In this document: positions 1 through 10,617 of the stretch, piece by piece
How the letters are laid out: each line of letters starts with the position of its first letter
Numbering within the stretch: position 1 is the first letter of the stretch
Source: Costus lasius
Taxonomy: Eukaryota; Streptophyta; Magnoliopsida; Zingiberales; Costaceae
Assembly: GCA_027563935.2 (NCBI GenBank)
Contig: CM050449.1
Coordinates: 74,892,556 to 74,956,555, forward strand
Length of the DNA: 64,000 bases
Reading direction: 5' to 3'
Made by a program: the position numbers and the translations under genes
Notes under the pieces: generated by a model
Seen by the model: the letters and a program-made list of their open reading frames with translations, nothing else
Told to the model about the DNA's origin: nothing
Databases searched by the model: none

Positions 1-1437
1 TCGACCTCTGTCTTAATGGTTCCTTCCAGGAACAAGAAGAAGGGGAAGAAGGGCAAAGCCCCTGTCAAGAGCTACAGCAAGGCTCTGAAGCAGAAGGTGA
101 AGCGGTCCAAGGAATACAGGTGTTTCCATTGTGGCCAGCTAGGTCACTGGAAAAAGGACTGTAAAGCGCTCCAAGGAGATAAGAGGGGAAGCTTCGCTTC
201 TGGCTCAGGTATTTATGTGACTGAGGTCATGTTTTCTTCTTCTATATCATGGGTGTTGGACACTGCATGTGGAGTTCACATTTGTTCAAATGTGCAGGAA
301 CTCAAGAGAAGAAGACAGGTGGGACAGCATGAGGTGGACCTACGCGTTGGAAACGGGGCACGGGTTGCTGCTGTTGCTGTAGGAGACTATTTCATTTCTT
401 TACCATCTGGAATTGTATTGGAACTAGACAATTGTTACTTTGTTCCCAGCATTACTAAGAATATTATCTCCATTCCTGCTCTTGTCAGGAAAGGATTTTC
501 CTTTGAATGCAATATTTCAAAGTGTGTTTTATCTTATGATAATATTGTTTATGCAACTGGTTCAATTAACAATGGGTTATACATGTTGGACATGGAATGT
601 TCTATACAGAAAATTGATATTAAGAAAGCCAAGAATGCTGATGACAGCACCTTGCTATGGCATAGTCGTTAAGGCCATATTAACGAGAAACGCATTAAGC
701 GGTTGCATGATCATGGACTGCTGGGATCATTCTCCTATGAGGAGATTGATACATGCAAGGCTTGTTTAATGGGTAAAATGACGAAGTCACCTTTTCTTCA
801 CAAAGGTCAAAGGGCTTCAGGTTTACTTGACCTTATACACAGTGATGTGTGTGGGCCATTTAGTAAACATGCCAGAGGTGGCTATCAGTACTTCATTACC
901 TTTACTGATGATTTCAGTAGATATGGGTATGTCTATTTAATGAGACATAAAAGTGAATCTTTTGACAAGTTCAAAGAGTTCAAGAATGAAGTACAAAATC
1001 AGCTAGGCCGAAATATCAAGGCACTTCGCTCAGATCGAGGTGGAGAATACCTAAGTCATGCGTTTACTGACTATTTAAAGGAGTGTGGGATTATCTCACA
1101 GCTCACTCCGCCAGGAACACCGCAATGGAATGGTGTGTCCGAGAGGAGAAATAGAACGTTACTTGATATGGTTCGTTCTATGATGAGTCAGGCTACTCTT
1201 CCATATTCCTTTTGGGGTTTTGCACTGGAAACAGCTGCAAAAGTACTAAACCGAGTGCCATCCAAGGCCGTTTCTAAGACCCCATATGGGTTATGGTATG
1301 GGAAACAGCCGAGCTTGACATTTATCAGGATCTGGGGCTACGAGGCTTATGTCAAAAAGCTCGCCTCTGGGAAACTAGAGAGCAGATCTGACAAATGTAT
1401 CTTTGTCGGTTACCCTAAGGAAACTAAGGGTTATTAT
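1..1437 (+). pseudogene. A1 gag-pol, first part: Gag zinc knuckle, protease, integrase (broken)
   Basis: The frame starts at base 1. In order it shows a CCHC zinc knuckle (CFHCGQLGHWKKDC, about 118-160), the protease motif WVLDTAC, the pre-integrase HHCC zinc region and the integrase core. The integrase core carries HSDVCGP, LRSDRGGEY and GVSERRN, which supply the D, D and E catalytic residues. A nonsense codon TAA at 670-672 replaces the Leu codon TTA found in the sister copies. The frame is cut at 1437 by the 5' LTR of A2 and resumes at 10618. In a working copia element this polyprotein is cleaved by its own protease. Integrase inserts the cDNA, and Gag packages the RNA in cytoplasmic particles. 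This copy cannot make the full product. Confidence 0.93.
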
Positions 1438-3161
1438 TGTTGGGGTATGCCCTTAAGGCTAATGTTTGAGGCCTATGGGAATGTATTTGTATCATGTAAT
1501 AAACTGTTATGTTTATAAAGGCATGGTTGTTATTCAGTTAGCTACATTGTCTGCTGCAATATATGTTCTTCTGAATAATGTCTCAAAGCTGTTCAGCTCG
1601 GCTGACATGCTATTATGTCCTTAGTCGATATATCTTGGTGAACATGAGACAGCCTTGATATGATTAAGACTAATATGTGTTCTAATCTTATAGGATGCTT
1701 CGAGCATGGAATAAGATGTAGACTCATGAGTACATTGGATGTACTGGACAGACCCTACTAGGATGTTCAATTGTTTGTCACAATGTGAATATTCCTTGAT
1801 TAAGACAAGTGGCACATTTCCTCTGACTTGAGATCACTTGTGTTTTCTGAATGATGATTGTCATTGTTTTGAGATGGTTCAATATCATTTGAAAGATAAT
1901 GATTATAGACTATCTTGGATGGTGAGCTTGAGTCAGGTTAGAGCACTAGTGATAGACATAGGATTGCCGTCTCCTTGTTTAAGGAGTGTGATGTTCTAAA
2001 GGGGCCCCCTGGATGAGATGATTGAGAAAGTGTATGGCCATACCCAGGTGACAGTGTTCATCTGTTCTAATCATGCTCATCATATTGGAATTACGAGCTT
2101 GACAGGCTTGTCCAATAAGAACATCCAGTGGCAAAGGAAATATGCATGCCTTGTGAAATGATTCACACTTGTGCTGTGGTTTGGGTGTAGTCTTGGAAGA
2201 CTCTTTCCTTTCTATCGGGAGACAGTGATGTGTTGCTAGATACCCCTCACTGATCGTGATAATGAGAATTATCGTTACCGACATTTAAAGGAAACCCTCA
2301 GGGTCGCACAATTTGATGATATGGCTTACTTAAGTCAGATCGTGTGGACTGAATTGTTTGGGTTCAGTTTAAAGGGATTTAATCTCTGATTGTGAGTGAG
2401 ATCTGGTCTGATCATGTTTGATTGATTAGGGCTTAAGATCGGTAAGCTTCGATCGAGAGAATAGATGCGAGATCGGTCAGATCAGGGGCATCGAGGAGAT
2501 CGACGGTTAGATCGGGAACCTTAGGGTTTATTTAAGATCTAGACTAGATCATTGGCTTGATTGGTTCTTAAACCGAACCAAAGTGAACCGGCTCACTTGA
2601 TGAGCGCATGGTTCAAGGGGAGAGGAGTTGGCGACAAGTTCACTTGGCGTGAACGTTGGGGTGAGGAGTGGTTACTATTTTTAGTAACCATGATCTCCAC
2701 TTGGAGAGAGCGCTCATCCAAAATAGAGTATACCCTATTTTCGCCAACACAATTAATTCCTCTCGCCCATATTCCTCTCGACTCTCGTGAGTGTGGCGAC
2801 GCTTGAAGGATTGAGGAGGATTCGGCCAAGAGAAAAGATCTCCATCCCTTTCTCATTCGATCAAGGATTCTTTGAAGCCTTGCTAGCACAAGGAGCGACA
2901 AAGAGTTTGCCATCATCCTCTTGTGTGCGGGACTTTGGAGAAGTGGCACTTGCGACTTTAGCTTCCAAGGCAACACCTACTCCATGGCGATGGTATGATC
3001 GTTTTGCATCATCTTTGATAATCTTATATCGAGTTGATCTTTTAACATGCAAGTCGATTCTATAACCCTAGTTTCCGCAAGTCAAAATTTTATGCGCCAT
3101 CACTTTAGGGTTTTTGCTCCCCCTAGAAGGGGACCCCCCTTAGGCTAAAGGGGTAACTTCA
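1438..3161 (+). repeat. A2 5' LTR
   Basis: It starts TGTTGGGGTATGCCC and ends AACTTCA, 2 nt before the primer-binding site. It contains a TTTATAAAG box near its start (1512-1520) and a telobox-like TTAGGGTTTA next to a TATTTAAG box at 2521-2536. The second pair lies at the position where BARE-type LTRs usually have their promoter. A 6-bp stem lies at 2258-2273 and a C/G-rich hairpin at 3119-3132, close to the 3' end. Small ORFs here are not convincing genes. Confidence 0.95.
2521..2536 (+). promoter_or_regulatory. Candidate LTR promoter: telobox-like motif plus TATA-like box
   Basis: TTAGGGTTTA is followed directly by TTTAAG, about 1.09 kb into the LTR. The same pair is at 9972-9987 in the 3' LTR. 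A1 has a close variant, but A3 and A4 have lost it. Promoter function is inferred from position and motif only. Confidence 0.35.
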
Positions 3162-3163
3162 AT

Positions 3164-3175
3164 TGGTATCAGAGC
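3164..3175 (+). other. A2 primer-binding site (initiator Met-tRNA)
   Basis: TGGTATCAGAGC is complementary to the 3' end of plant initiator Met-tRNA, the usual copia primer. It lies 2 nt after the LTR. Confidence 0.95.
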
Positions 3176-4986
3176 TAGATTACTGTATGTTATCTTGATT
3201 GCTTGATGCTTTACGTGATCCATGATTGTGCTAGTTCATTTGATCTAATGTTTATTCATGACATGCGTAACTACATGCTAGAACATTTGTTGCAAGTTGA
3301 CGCATGTATAAATAGTATGCGCTTCTAGTAATTTTGTTTTCTTTAAAACTTAACACTTGCGCGTATATCATTAGATCAAGGCCTTGCATTAAACCCTTAG
3401 ACGGGTTATTAGGGTTGAAGTCACCCCTAGTTTAGATCCAACAGTCTGATCAGACTATCTGACAGCCTGAATGGGTCGACCAGATAGCACCTTGGCGCAA
3501 GCCTATGGTGGCTATAGGTCGACTGCAGACAGGTGTGTAGCGATGTCTGATTGAGACGATTAATGAACGCACCTGAGTTAGGCCCGGGGTCACGCCCGCT
3601 TGCCAGACCTCAGTGTGGTCGTTCAGCCCTGACGCATGCATGGTTGACCATATGGTCGACTCAAGTCAGTTAGGACTTGGTGCATGTAAGGGCAGTGGAT
3701 CTGACTAGGTTGGATGAGTGGATCCCTAGTAATGGACCGTTGTAAGGTTGTAGGGCAAATAAGGAAAATTAAAATTGATCCCATGGGGTTTTCGAAAATT
3801 TTAATTTTTATGATGGATCACATGGTTGTTGATTGATGCATATGTTTGTCTATTTAGTCTTATGTGGGCTGCCCATATTAATTGTGTGCTGTGCTGGGGC
3901 CTGCGTGCCTGGATTTTAAAAATTGTAAATTAATTATTGTGATCTGCGTATCACATTGCTTTAATTTATAAAATGTAATTGACCTGCGTGTCAATCTTGT
4001 CTAGATAGTTAAATTTGTAATTTAATTAGACAAGAGCACAGTGCACACTTGGCAGAGGCGCATGCAGCAAGTGGCTGGACCAGGTGGGAGGTCTAGGGTT
4101 CGACCCTAGGACCTGGCGCATTTTCCTGGTGGGCGCACCAGAGCTGTAATTGGCGCTTGGGCCCTGGTTTGGGCCAGATGAGCAGCAAAAGACCCATGAA
4201 GAGCAAGTGAAGACTTAAGTTAGGTTAAGGTCTCACTAGGGCTATGGGCTTTTACCACATAAGATTCATGCTTTCTTTTATTTATTGTTTAAATATTTGA
4301 ATTGCATGATTAAGTTTATCTTCTGCTATCACCATAGGAATTGCATGATAGTGAAGAAGATAAAAGACCGTGAAAATCCAACGCTTAATATCAAGCTCGT
4401 AAGCCTTCTGACGCGAAACCTCACTGTTCTGATTATCGTTGGAGCCGTGTTGTACCCACTCAGTGGGCACGTCCATCTATCTTCAGAGGGTGTGGGATTA
4501 CACCTGTGTGTTACAGAGTAGGGATTTATCCCTTCTCGTTGCTCAGCATAGCACATGGTGGTCCAGGGAGTAGGTCGGGTCAGCTTGACCGTGTAGGCTA
4601 CATATGTGGCGCATATGGTAGCACATGGAGGCAGCCATCTGTGGGATCAGAGACTGTGTTGTACCAACTCAGTTGGCACAGTCTGCTGGATTGCCCAGAT
4701 GAAGGGGAATCGCACGGGTTGGCGATTGGCTGGGATGCCTACCAGAAACTAGTGCTTGTACTCTCTGTGCATCTTATCTCGCCTGAGCGGGACGCGGAGA
4801 CCAAGTATGAAATCTGGATCCCATCTCACTAAAAGAGTTCTACTCTTTCGGGCTGTTTTGCTGGATTTTTCACGCCTGATAAAATAGTGAGAAAAAGAAT
4901 CTTTCTTAAGTCCTGATCGATTCTTATACATTGATACTGACCTTGCTGTTCTTGCATTGTTGTAGATACCTGCAGCAACGAACACC
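3176..4986 (+). other. A2 untranslated leader between PBS and gag
   Basis: These 1.8 kb contain no credible gene. The distal part (about 4370-4900) is strongly conserved in all four family A copies that have it, while the first part is more variable. It holds two related palindromes, CCCACTCAGTGGG (4455-4467) and CCAACTCAGTTGG (4664-4676). A hairpin with a Pol III B-box-like core lies at 4093-4109. Roles in RNA dimerisation, packaging or translation are likely for such leaders, but nothing here proves them. Confidence 0.85.
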
Positions 4987-7900
4987 ATGAACTTCAATGT
5001 GCGATCCCTACTGGAAAGGGAGAAGTTTGCTGGGCCGAACTTCTCTGACTGGTTTGGACACCTTAAGATCGTTCTTAAGGCAGAGAGGAAACTGTATGTC
5101 CTCGAGACGGCGATACCGCCGCAGCCCGCTCCGAACGCCGCAAGGGCGGTTCGGGAAGCCTATGAAAAGCACGTCAATGATAGCATTGATGTCGCTTGCC
5201 TGATGCTAGCGTCTATGACGCCACCGCTGCAGCGTCAGCATGAGGATATGTCAGCTATATAGATTATAGCAAACCTCAAGATGCTGTATGCTGCACAGGC
5301 GAGGACTGAACGCTATAATTTGACTAAGCTCTTCTTTCAGAGCAAACTGGCTGAAGGGAGCCCAGTGGGAGCTCACGTGCTCAAGATGATTGGGCACAAG
5401 GAGGCTCTGGAGAAACTGGGGCACACCATCAACCAGGAGCTTGCTGTGGACATTATTCTGCAGTCTCTCCCGCCATCATTCGACGCGTTCATTATTAATT
5501 TTAATATGAACAAAATCGATTGTACTCCGGCAGAGCTGCTGAATATGCTCTTGACCACTGAGGAGACTCTGAAGGGTAAGCCTTCGACCTCTGTCTTGAT
5601 GGTTCCTTCAAGGAACAAGAAGAAGGGGAAGAAGGGCAAGGCCCCGGTCAAGAATTACAGCAAGGCTCTGAAGCAGAAGGTGAAGCGGTCCAAGGAATAC
5701 AGGTGTTTCCACTGTGGCCAGCTGGGTCACTGGAAAAAGGACTGTAAAGCGCTCCAAGGAGATAAGAGGGGAAGCTTCGCTTCTGGCTCAGGTATATTCG
5801 TGACTGAGGTCATGTTTTCTTCTTCTATATCATGGGTGTTGGACACTGCATGTGGAGTTCACATTTGTTCAAATGTACAGGAACTCAAGAGAAGAAGACA
5901 GGTGGGACAGCATGAGGTGGACCTACGAGTTGGAAACGGGGCACGGGTTGCTGCTGTTGCTGTAGGAGACTATTTCATTTCTTTACCATCTGGACTTGTA
6001 TTGGAACTAGACAATTGTTACTTTGTTCCCAGTATAACTAAAAATATTATCTCCATTCCTGCTCTTGTCAGGAAGGGATTTTCCTTTGAATGCAATATTT
6101 CAAAGTGTATTTTGTCTTTTGATAATATTGTTTATGCAACTGGTTCAATTAACAATGGGTTATACATGTTGGACATGGAATGTTCGATACAGCAAATTGA
6201 TATTAAGAAAGCCAAGTATGCTGATGACAGCACCTTGCTATGGCATAGTCGTTTAGGCCATATTAACGAGAAACGCATTAAGCGGTTGCATGATCATGGA
6301 CTGCTGGGATCATTCTCCTATAAGGAGATTGATACATGCAAAGCTTGTTTGATGGGTAAAATGACGAAGTCACCTTTTCCTCACAAAGGTCAAAGGGCTT
6401 CAGGTTTACTTGACCTTATACACAGTGATGTGTGTGGGCCATTTGGTAAACATGCCAGAGGTGGCTATCAGTACTTCATTACCTTTACTGATGATTTCAG
6501 TAGATATGGGTATGTCTATCTGATGAGACATAAGAGTGAATCTTTTGACAAGTTCAAAGAGTTCAAGAATGAAGTACAGAATCAGCTAGGCCGAAATATC
6601 AAGGCACTTCGCTCAGATCGAGGTGGTGAATACCTAAGTCATACGTTTACTGACTATCTGAAGGAGTGTGGGATTATCTCACAGCTCACTCCGCCAGGAA
6701 CACCGCAATGGAATGGTGTGTCCGAGAGGAGAAATAGAACGTTACTTGATATGGTTCGTTCTATGATGAGTCAGGCTACTCTTCCATACTCCTTTTGGGG
6801 TTTTGCGCTGGAAACAGCTGCAAAGGTACTAAACCGAGTGCCATCCAAGGCAGTTTCAAAGACGCCATATGAGTTATGGTATGGGAAACAGCCGAGCTTG
6901 ACATTTATCAGGATCTGGGGCTGCGAGGCTTATGTCAAAAAGCTCGCCTCTAGGAAACTAGAGAGCAGATCTGACAAATGTATCTTTGTCGGTTACCCTA
7001 AGGAAACTAAGGGTTATTATTTCTACGATCCCAAAGAGAACAAGGTTTTTGTTGCTCGGACGGCCATATTTCTTGAGAAGGAGTTTCTTCTGCAAGAGGC
7101 CAGTGGGAGAGAAATAAAACTGGATGAGAATCCAGAGGAAGGACAAAGTGATCAAGCACAGTTGGATGAGCCTGAGCCGGTAGAACAGGTTATTGAACAA
7201 CCTGAGGCTCAGATATCACGGGAACCGCGAAGATCGGGAAGGATCCGTCGACAGCCTGAGCGCTATGACGGAGTCTACATCATTGAAAATGATGAACCCC
7301 TCACTTATGCGGATGCGGTCAGTGGACCGGAGTCAGCGAGATGGCTTGAAGCTATGCGCGCCGAGATGGACTCCATGTCAGATAACCAAGTTTGGGATTT
7401 GGTTGATCCGCCTTCGGGAGTTATCCCTATAGGCTGTAAATGGATCTTCAAGAAGAAGATTGACATGGATGGTAACGTGGTTACCTATAAAGGCAGGCTA
7501 GTTGCGAAAGGTTTCAAACAAATCTACGGGATAGATTATGATGAAACTTTCTCACCTGTAGCCATGTTTAAGTCTATTCGGATTCTTTTCGCGATAGCTG
7601 CATATTATGATTATGAGATTTGGCAGATGGATGTGAAAACAGCTTTCCTTAATGGAAATCTGGATGAGGATGTGTATATGACACAACCTGAGGGTTTCAC
7701 TAATCCAGCAGATCGTCATAAGATATGCAAGTTAAAGAAGTCCATTTATGGACTTAAGCAAGCATCTAGAAGCTGGAATATTCGTTTTGATGAATCAGTT
7801 ACTGAATTTGGTTTCATCAAGAACGAGGATGACCCGTATGTATATAAGAGGTTTAGTGGGAGCGTGATTACTTTCCTAGTCCTCTACGTCGATGACATCT

Positions 7901-8868
7901 TGATCATTGGAAATGACATTCCTGAAATGCATGCTGTTAAAGCATGGCTGAGGAAGTGTTTCCAGATGAAAGATTTAGGAGAAGCAGCCTATGTGTTAGG
8001 TGTGAAGATCTACAGGGATAGATCTAAGAGGCTTCTCGGGCTGTGCCAGAGTACTTACATCGATAAGGTCCTGGAGAGATTTCATTTAGAGAATTCTAAA
8101 CGTGGATATCTTCCAGTCAGACATGGTCTGAGTCTTTCGAAGAGTCAGTGTCCACAAACACAGACTGAGAAAGATGAAATGGACAATACGCCTTATGCTT
8201 CGGCTATTGGTTCCATTATGTATGCGATGTTGTGTACTCGCCCAGACGTCGCTTACGGGTTAAGCGTAACCAGTCGTTTCCAAAGTAATCCAGGTATGGC
8301 GCACTGGATTGCAGTCAAGAACATTTTAAAATATCTGCGGAGGACCAAAGATATGTTCTTGATATATGGTGGTCAGGAAGAACTCAGTATTGAAGGATAT
8401 ACTGACGCTTCGTTCCAGTCGGACTAGGATGATTTCCGATCGCAATCAGGCTATGTTTTTAGCTTAAATGGAGGTGCAGTGGTGTGGAAGAGTTTCAAAC
8501 AGTCAACTGTTGCTGATTCCACAACAGAAGCCGAGTATGTTGCAGCCTCGGAAGCATCCAAGGAGGCAGTCTGGATTCGTAAGTTCGTGAGAGAACTTGG
8601 TGTTGTTCCTTCGAGTGTCGATCCTTTGGTTATCTTCTGTGATAACACTGGAGCAATCGCACAAGCAAAGGAACCACGGTCGCACCAGAAGTCCAAGCAC
8701 ATACTGAGACGGTTTCACTTGATCAGGGAGATCATAGATCGTGGCGAGATCAAAATCTGCAAGGTTCATACAGATGACAATCTGGCAGACCCGCTTACCA
8801 AGCCTCTGGCGCAGCAGAAGCATGAGAAGCACTGTAATAATATGGGTTTGAGATTTCTCAACCATTAG
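4987..8868 (+). pseudogene. A2 gag-pol polyprotein with two nonsense codons
   Basis: The frame runs from MNFNVRSLL to RFLNH-stop, 1,293 codons. It contains Gag, a CCHC knuckle, a DTA protease, the HHCC region, integrase (HSDVCGP, RSDRGGEY, SERRN), reverse transcriptase with LYVDD, and RNase H (TDASF, STTEAEY, FCDN). TAG at 5260-5262 lies in Gag, where sisters have an acidic codon. TAG at 8425-8427 replaces a CAG Gln codon at the start of RNase H. Everything between is open (5263-8424), so the decay is slight and recent. The ATG matches A4's, while A3 and A5 have MSFNV at the same place. Confidence 0.95.
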
Positions 8869-8876
8869 ATTAAGTG

Positions 8877-8888
8877 CAAGTGGGAGAT
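8877..8888 (+). other. A2 polypurine tract
   Basis: CAAGTGGGAGAT abuts the 3' LTR. It is the plus-strand priming site and is identical in A1, A3, A4, A5 and element B. Confidence 0.88.
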
Positions 8889-10612
8889 TGTTGGGGTATG
8901 CCCTTAAGGCTAATGTTTGAGGCCTATGGGAATGTATTTGTATCATGTAATAAACTGTTATGTTTATAAAGGCATGGTTGTTATTCAGTTAGCTACATTG
9001 TCTGCTGCAATATATGTTCTTCTGAATAATGTCTCAAAGCTGTTCAGCTCGGCTGACATGCTATTATGTCCTTAGTCGATATATCTTGGTGAACATGAGA
9101 CAGCCTTGATATGATTAAGACTAATATGTGTTCTAATCTTATAGGATGCTTCGAGCATAGAATAAGATGTAGACTCATGAGTACATTGGATGTACTGGAC
9201 AGACCCTACTAGGATGTTCAATTGTTTGTCACAATGTGAATATTCCTTGATTAAGACAAGTGGCACATTTCCTCTGACTTGAGATCACTTGTGTTTTCTG
9301 AATGATGATTGTCATTGTTTTGAGATGGTTCAATATCATTTGAAAGATAATGATTATAGACTATCTTGGATGGTGAGCTTGAGTCAGGTTAGAGCACTAG
9401 TGATAGACATAGGATTGCCGTCTCCTTGTTTAAGGAGTGTGATGTTCTAAAGGGGCCCCCTGGATGAGATGATTGAGAAAGTGTATGGCCATACCCAGGT
9501 GACAGTGTTCATCTGTTCTAATCATGCTCATCATATTGGAATTACGAGCTTGACAGGCTTGTCCAATAAGAACATCCAGTGGCAAAGGAAATATGCATGC
9601 CTTGTGAAATGATTCACACTTGTGCTGTGGTTTGGGTGTAGTCTTGGAAGACTCTTTCCTTTCTATCGGGAGACAGTGATGTGTTGCTAGATACTCCTCA
9701 CTGATCGTGATAATGAGAATTATCGTTACCGACATTTAAAGGAAACCCTCAGGGTCGCACAATTTGATGATATGGCTTACTTAAGTCAGATCGTGTGGAC
9801 TGAATTGTTTGGGTTCAGTTTAAAGGGATTTAATCTCTGATTGTGAGTGAGATCTGGTCTGATCATGTTTGATTGATTAGGGCTTAAGATCGGTAAGCTT
9901 CGATCGAGAGAATAGATGCTAGATCGGTCAGATCAGGGGCATCAAGGAGATCGACGGTTAGATCGGGAACCTTAGGGTTTATTTAAGATCTAGACTAGAT
10001 CATTGGCTTGATTGGTTCTTAAACCGAACCAAAGTGAACCGGCTCACTTGATGAGCGCATGGTTCAAGGGGAGAGGAGTTGGCGACAAGTTCACTTGGCG
10101 TGAACGTTGGGGTGAGGAGTGGTTACTATTTTTAGTAACCATGATCTCCACTTGGAGAGAGCGCTCATCCAAAATAGAGTATACCCTATTTTCGCCAACA
10201 CAATTAATTCCTCTCGCCCATATTCCTCTCGACTCTCGTGAGTGTGGCGACGCTTGAAGGATTGAGGAGGATTCGGCCAAGAGAAAAGATCTCCATCCCT
10301 TTCTCATTCGATCAAGGATTCTTTGAAGCCTTGCTAGCACAAGGAGTGACAAAGAGTTTGCCATCATCCTCTTGTGTGCGGGACTTTGGAGAAGTGGCAC
10401 TTGCGACTTTAGCTTCCAAGGCAACACCTACTCCATGGCGATGGTATGATCGTTTTGCATCATCTTTGATAATCTTATATCGAGTTGATCTTTTAACATG
10501 CAAGTCGATTCTATAACCCTAGTTTCCGCAAGTCAAAATTTTATGCGCCATCACTTTAGGGTTTTTGCTCCCCCTAGAAGGGGACCCCCCTTAGGCTAAA
10601 GGGGTAACTTCA
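8889..10612 (+). repeat. A2 3' LTR
   Basis: It is 1,724 bp and co-linear with 1438-3161, with five substitutions seen. It is followed by the duplicated target ATTAT and then by the interrupted A1 coding frame. Confidence 0.95.
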
Positions 10613-10617
10613 ATTAT

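Larger units (their letters stand above)
1438..10612 (+). mobile_element. A2: complete Ty1/copia (Angela/BARE-type) element nested in A1
   Basis: The element is 9,175 bp with two LTRs of exactly 1,724 bp, both starting TG and ending CA. It is flanked by the perfect 5-bp duplication ATTAT at 1433-1437 and 10613-10617. PBS, leader, gag-pol frame and polypurine tract follow in the canonical order. By eye the two LTRs differ at five positions (about 0.3%). At a commonly assumed grass LTR rate of 1.3e-8 per site per year, that implies roughly 0.1 million years. The gag-pol frame has two nonsense codons, so this copy depends on other elements for protein. Confidence 0.96.

Noticed and set aside
2521..2530. 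Interstitial telomere repeat
   Set aside because: Only one repeat unit at each site; a telobox-like motif is the better reading.
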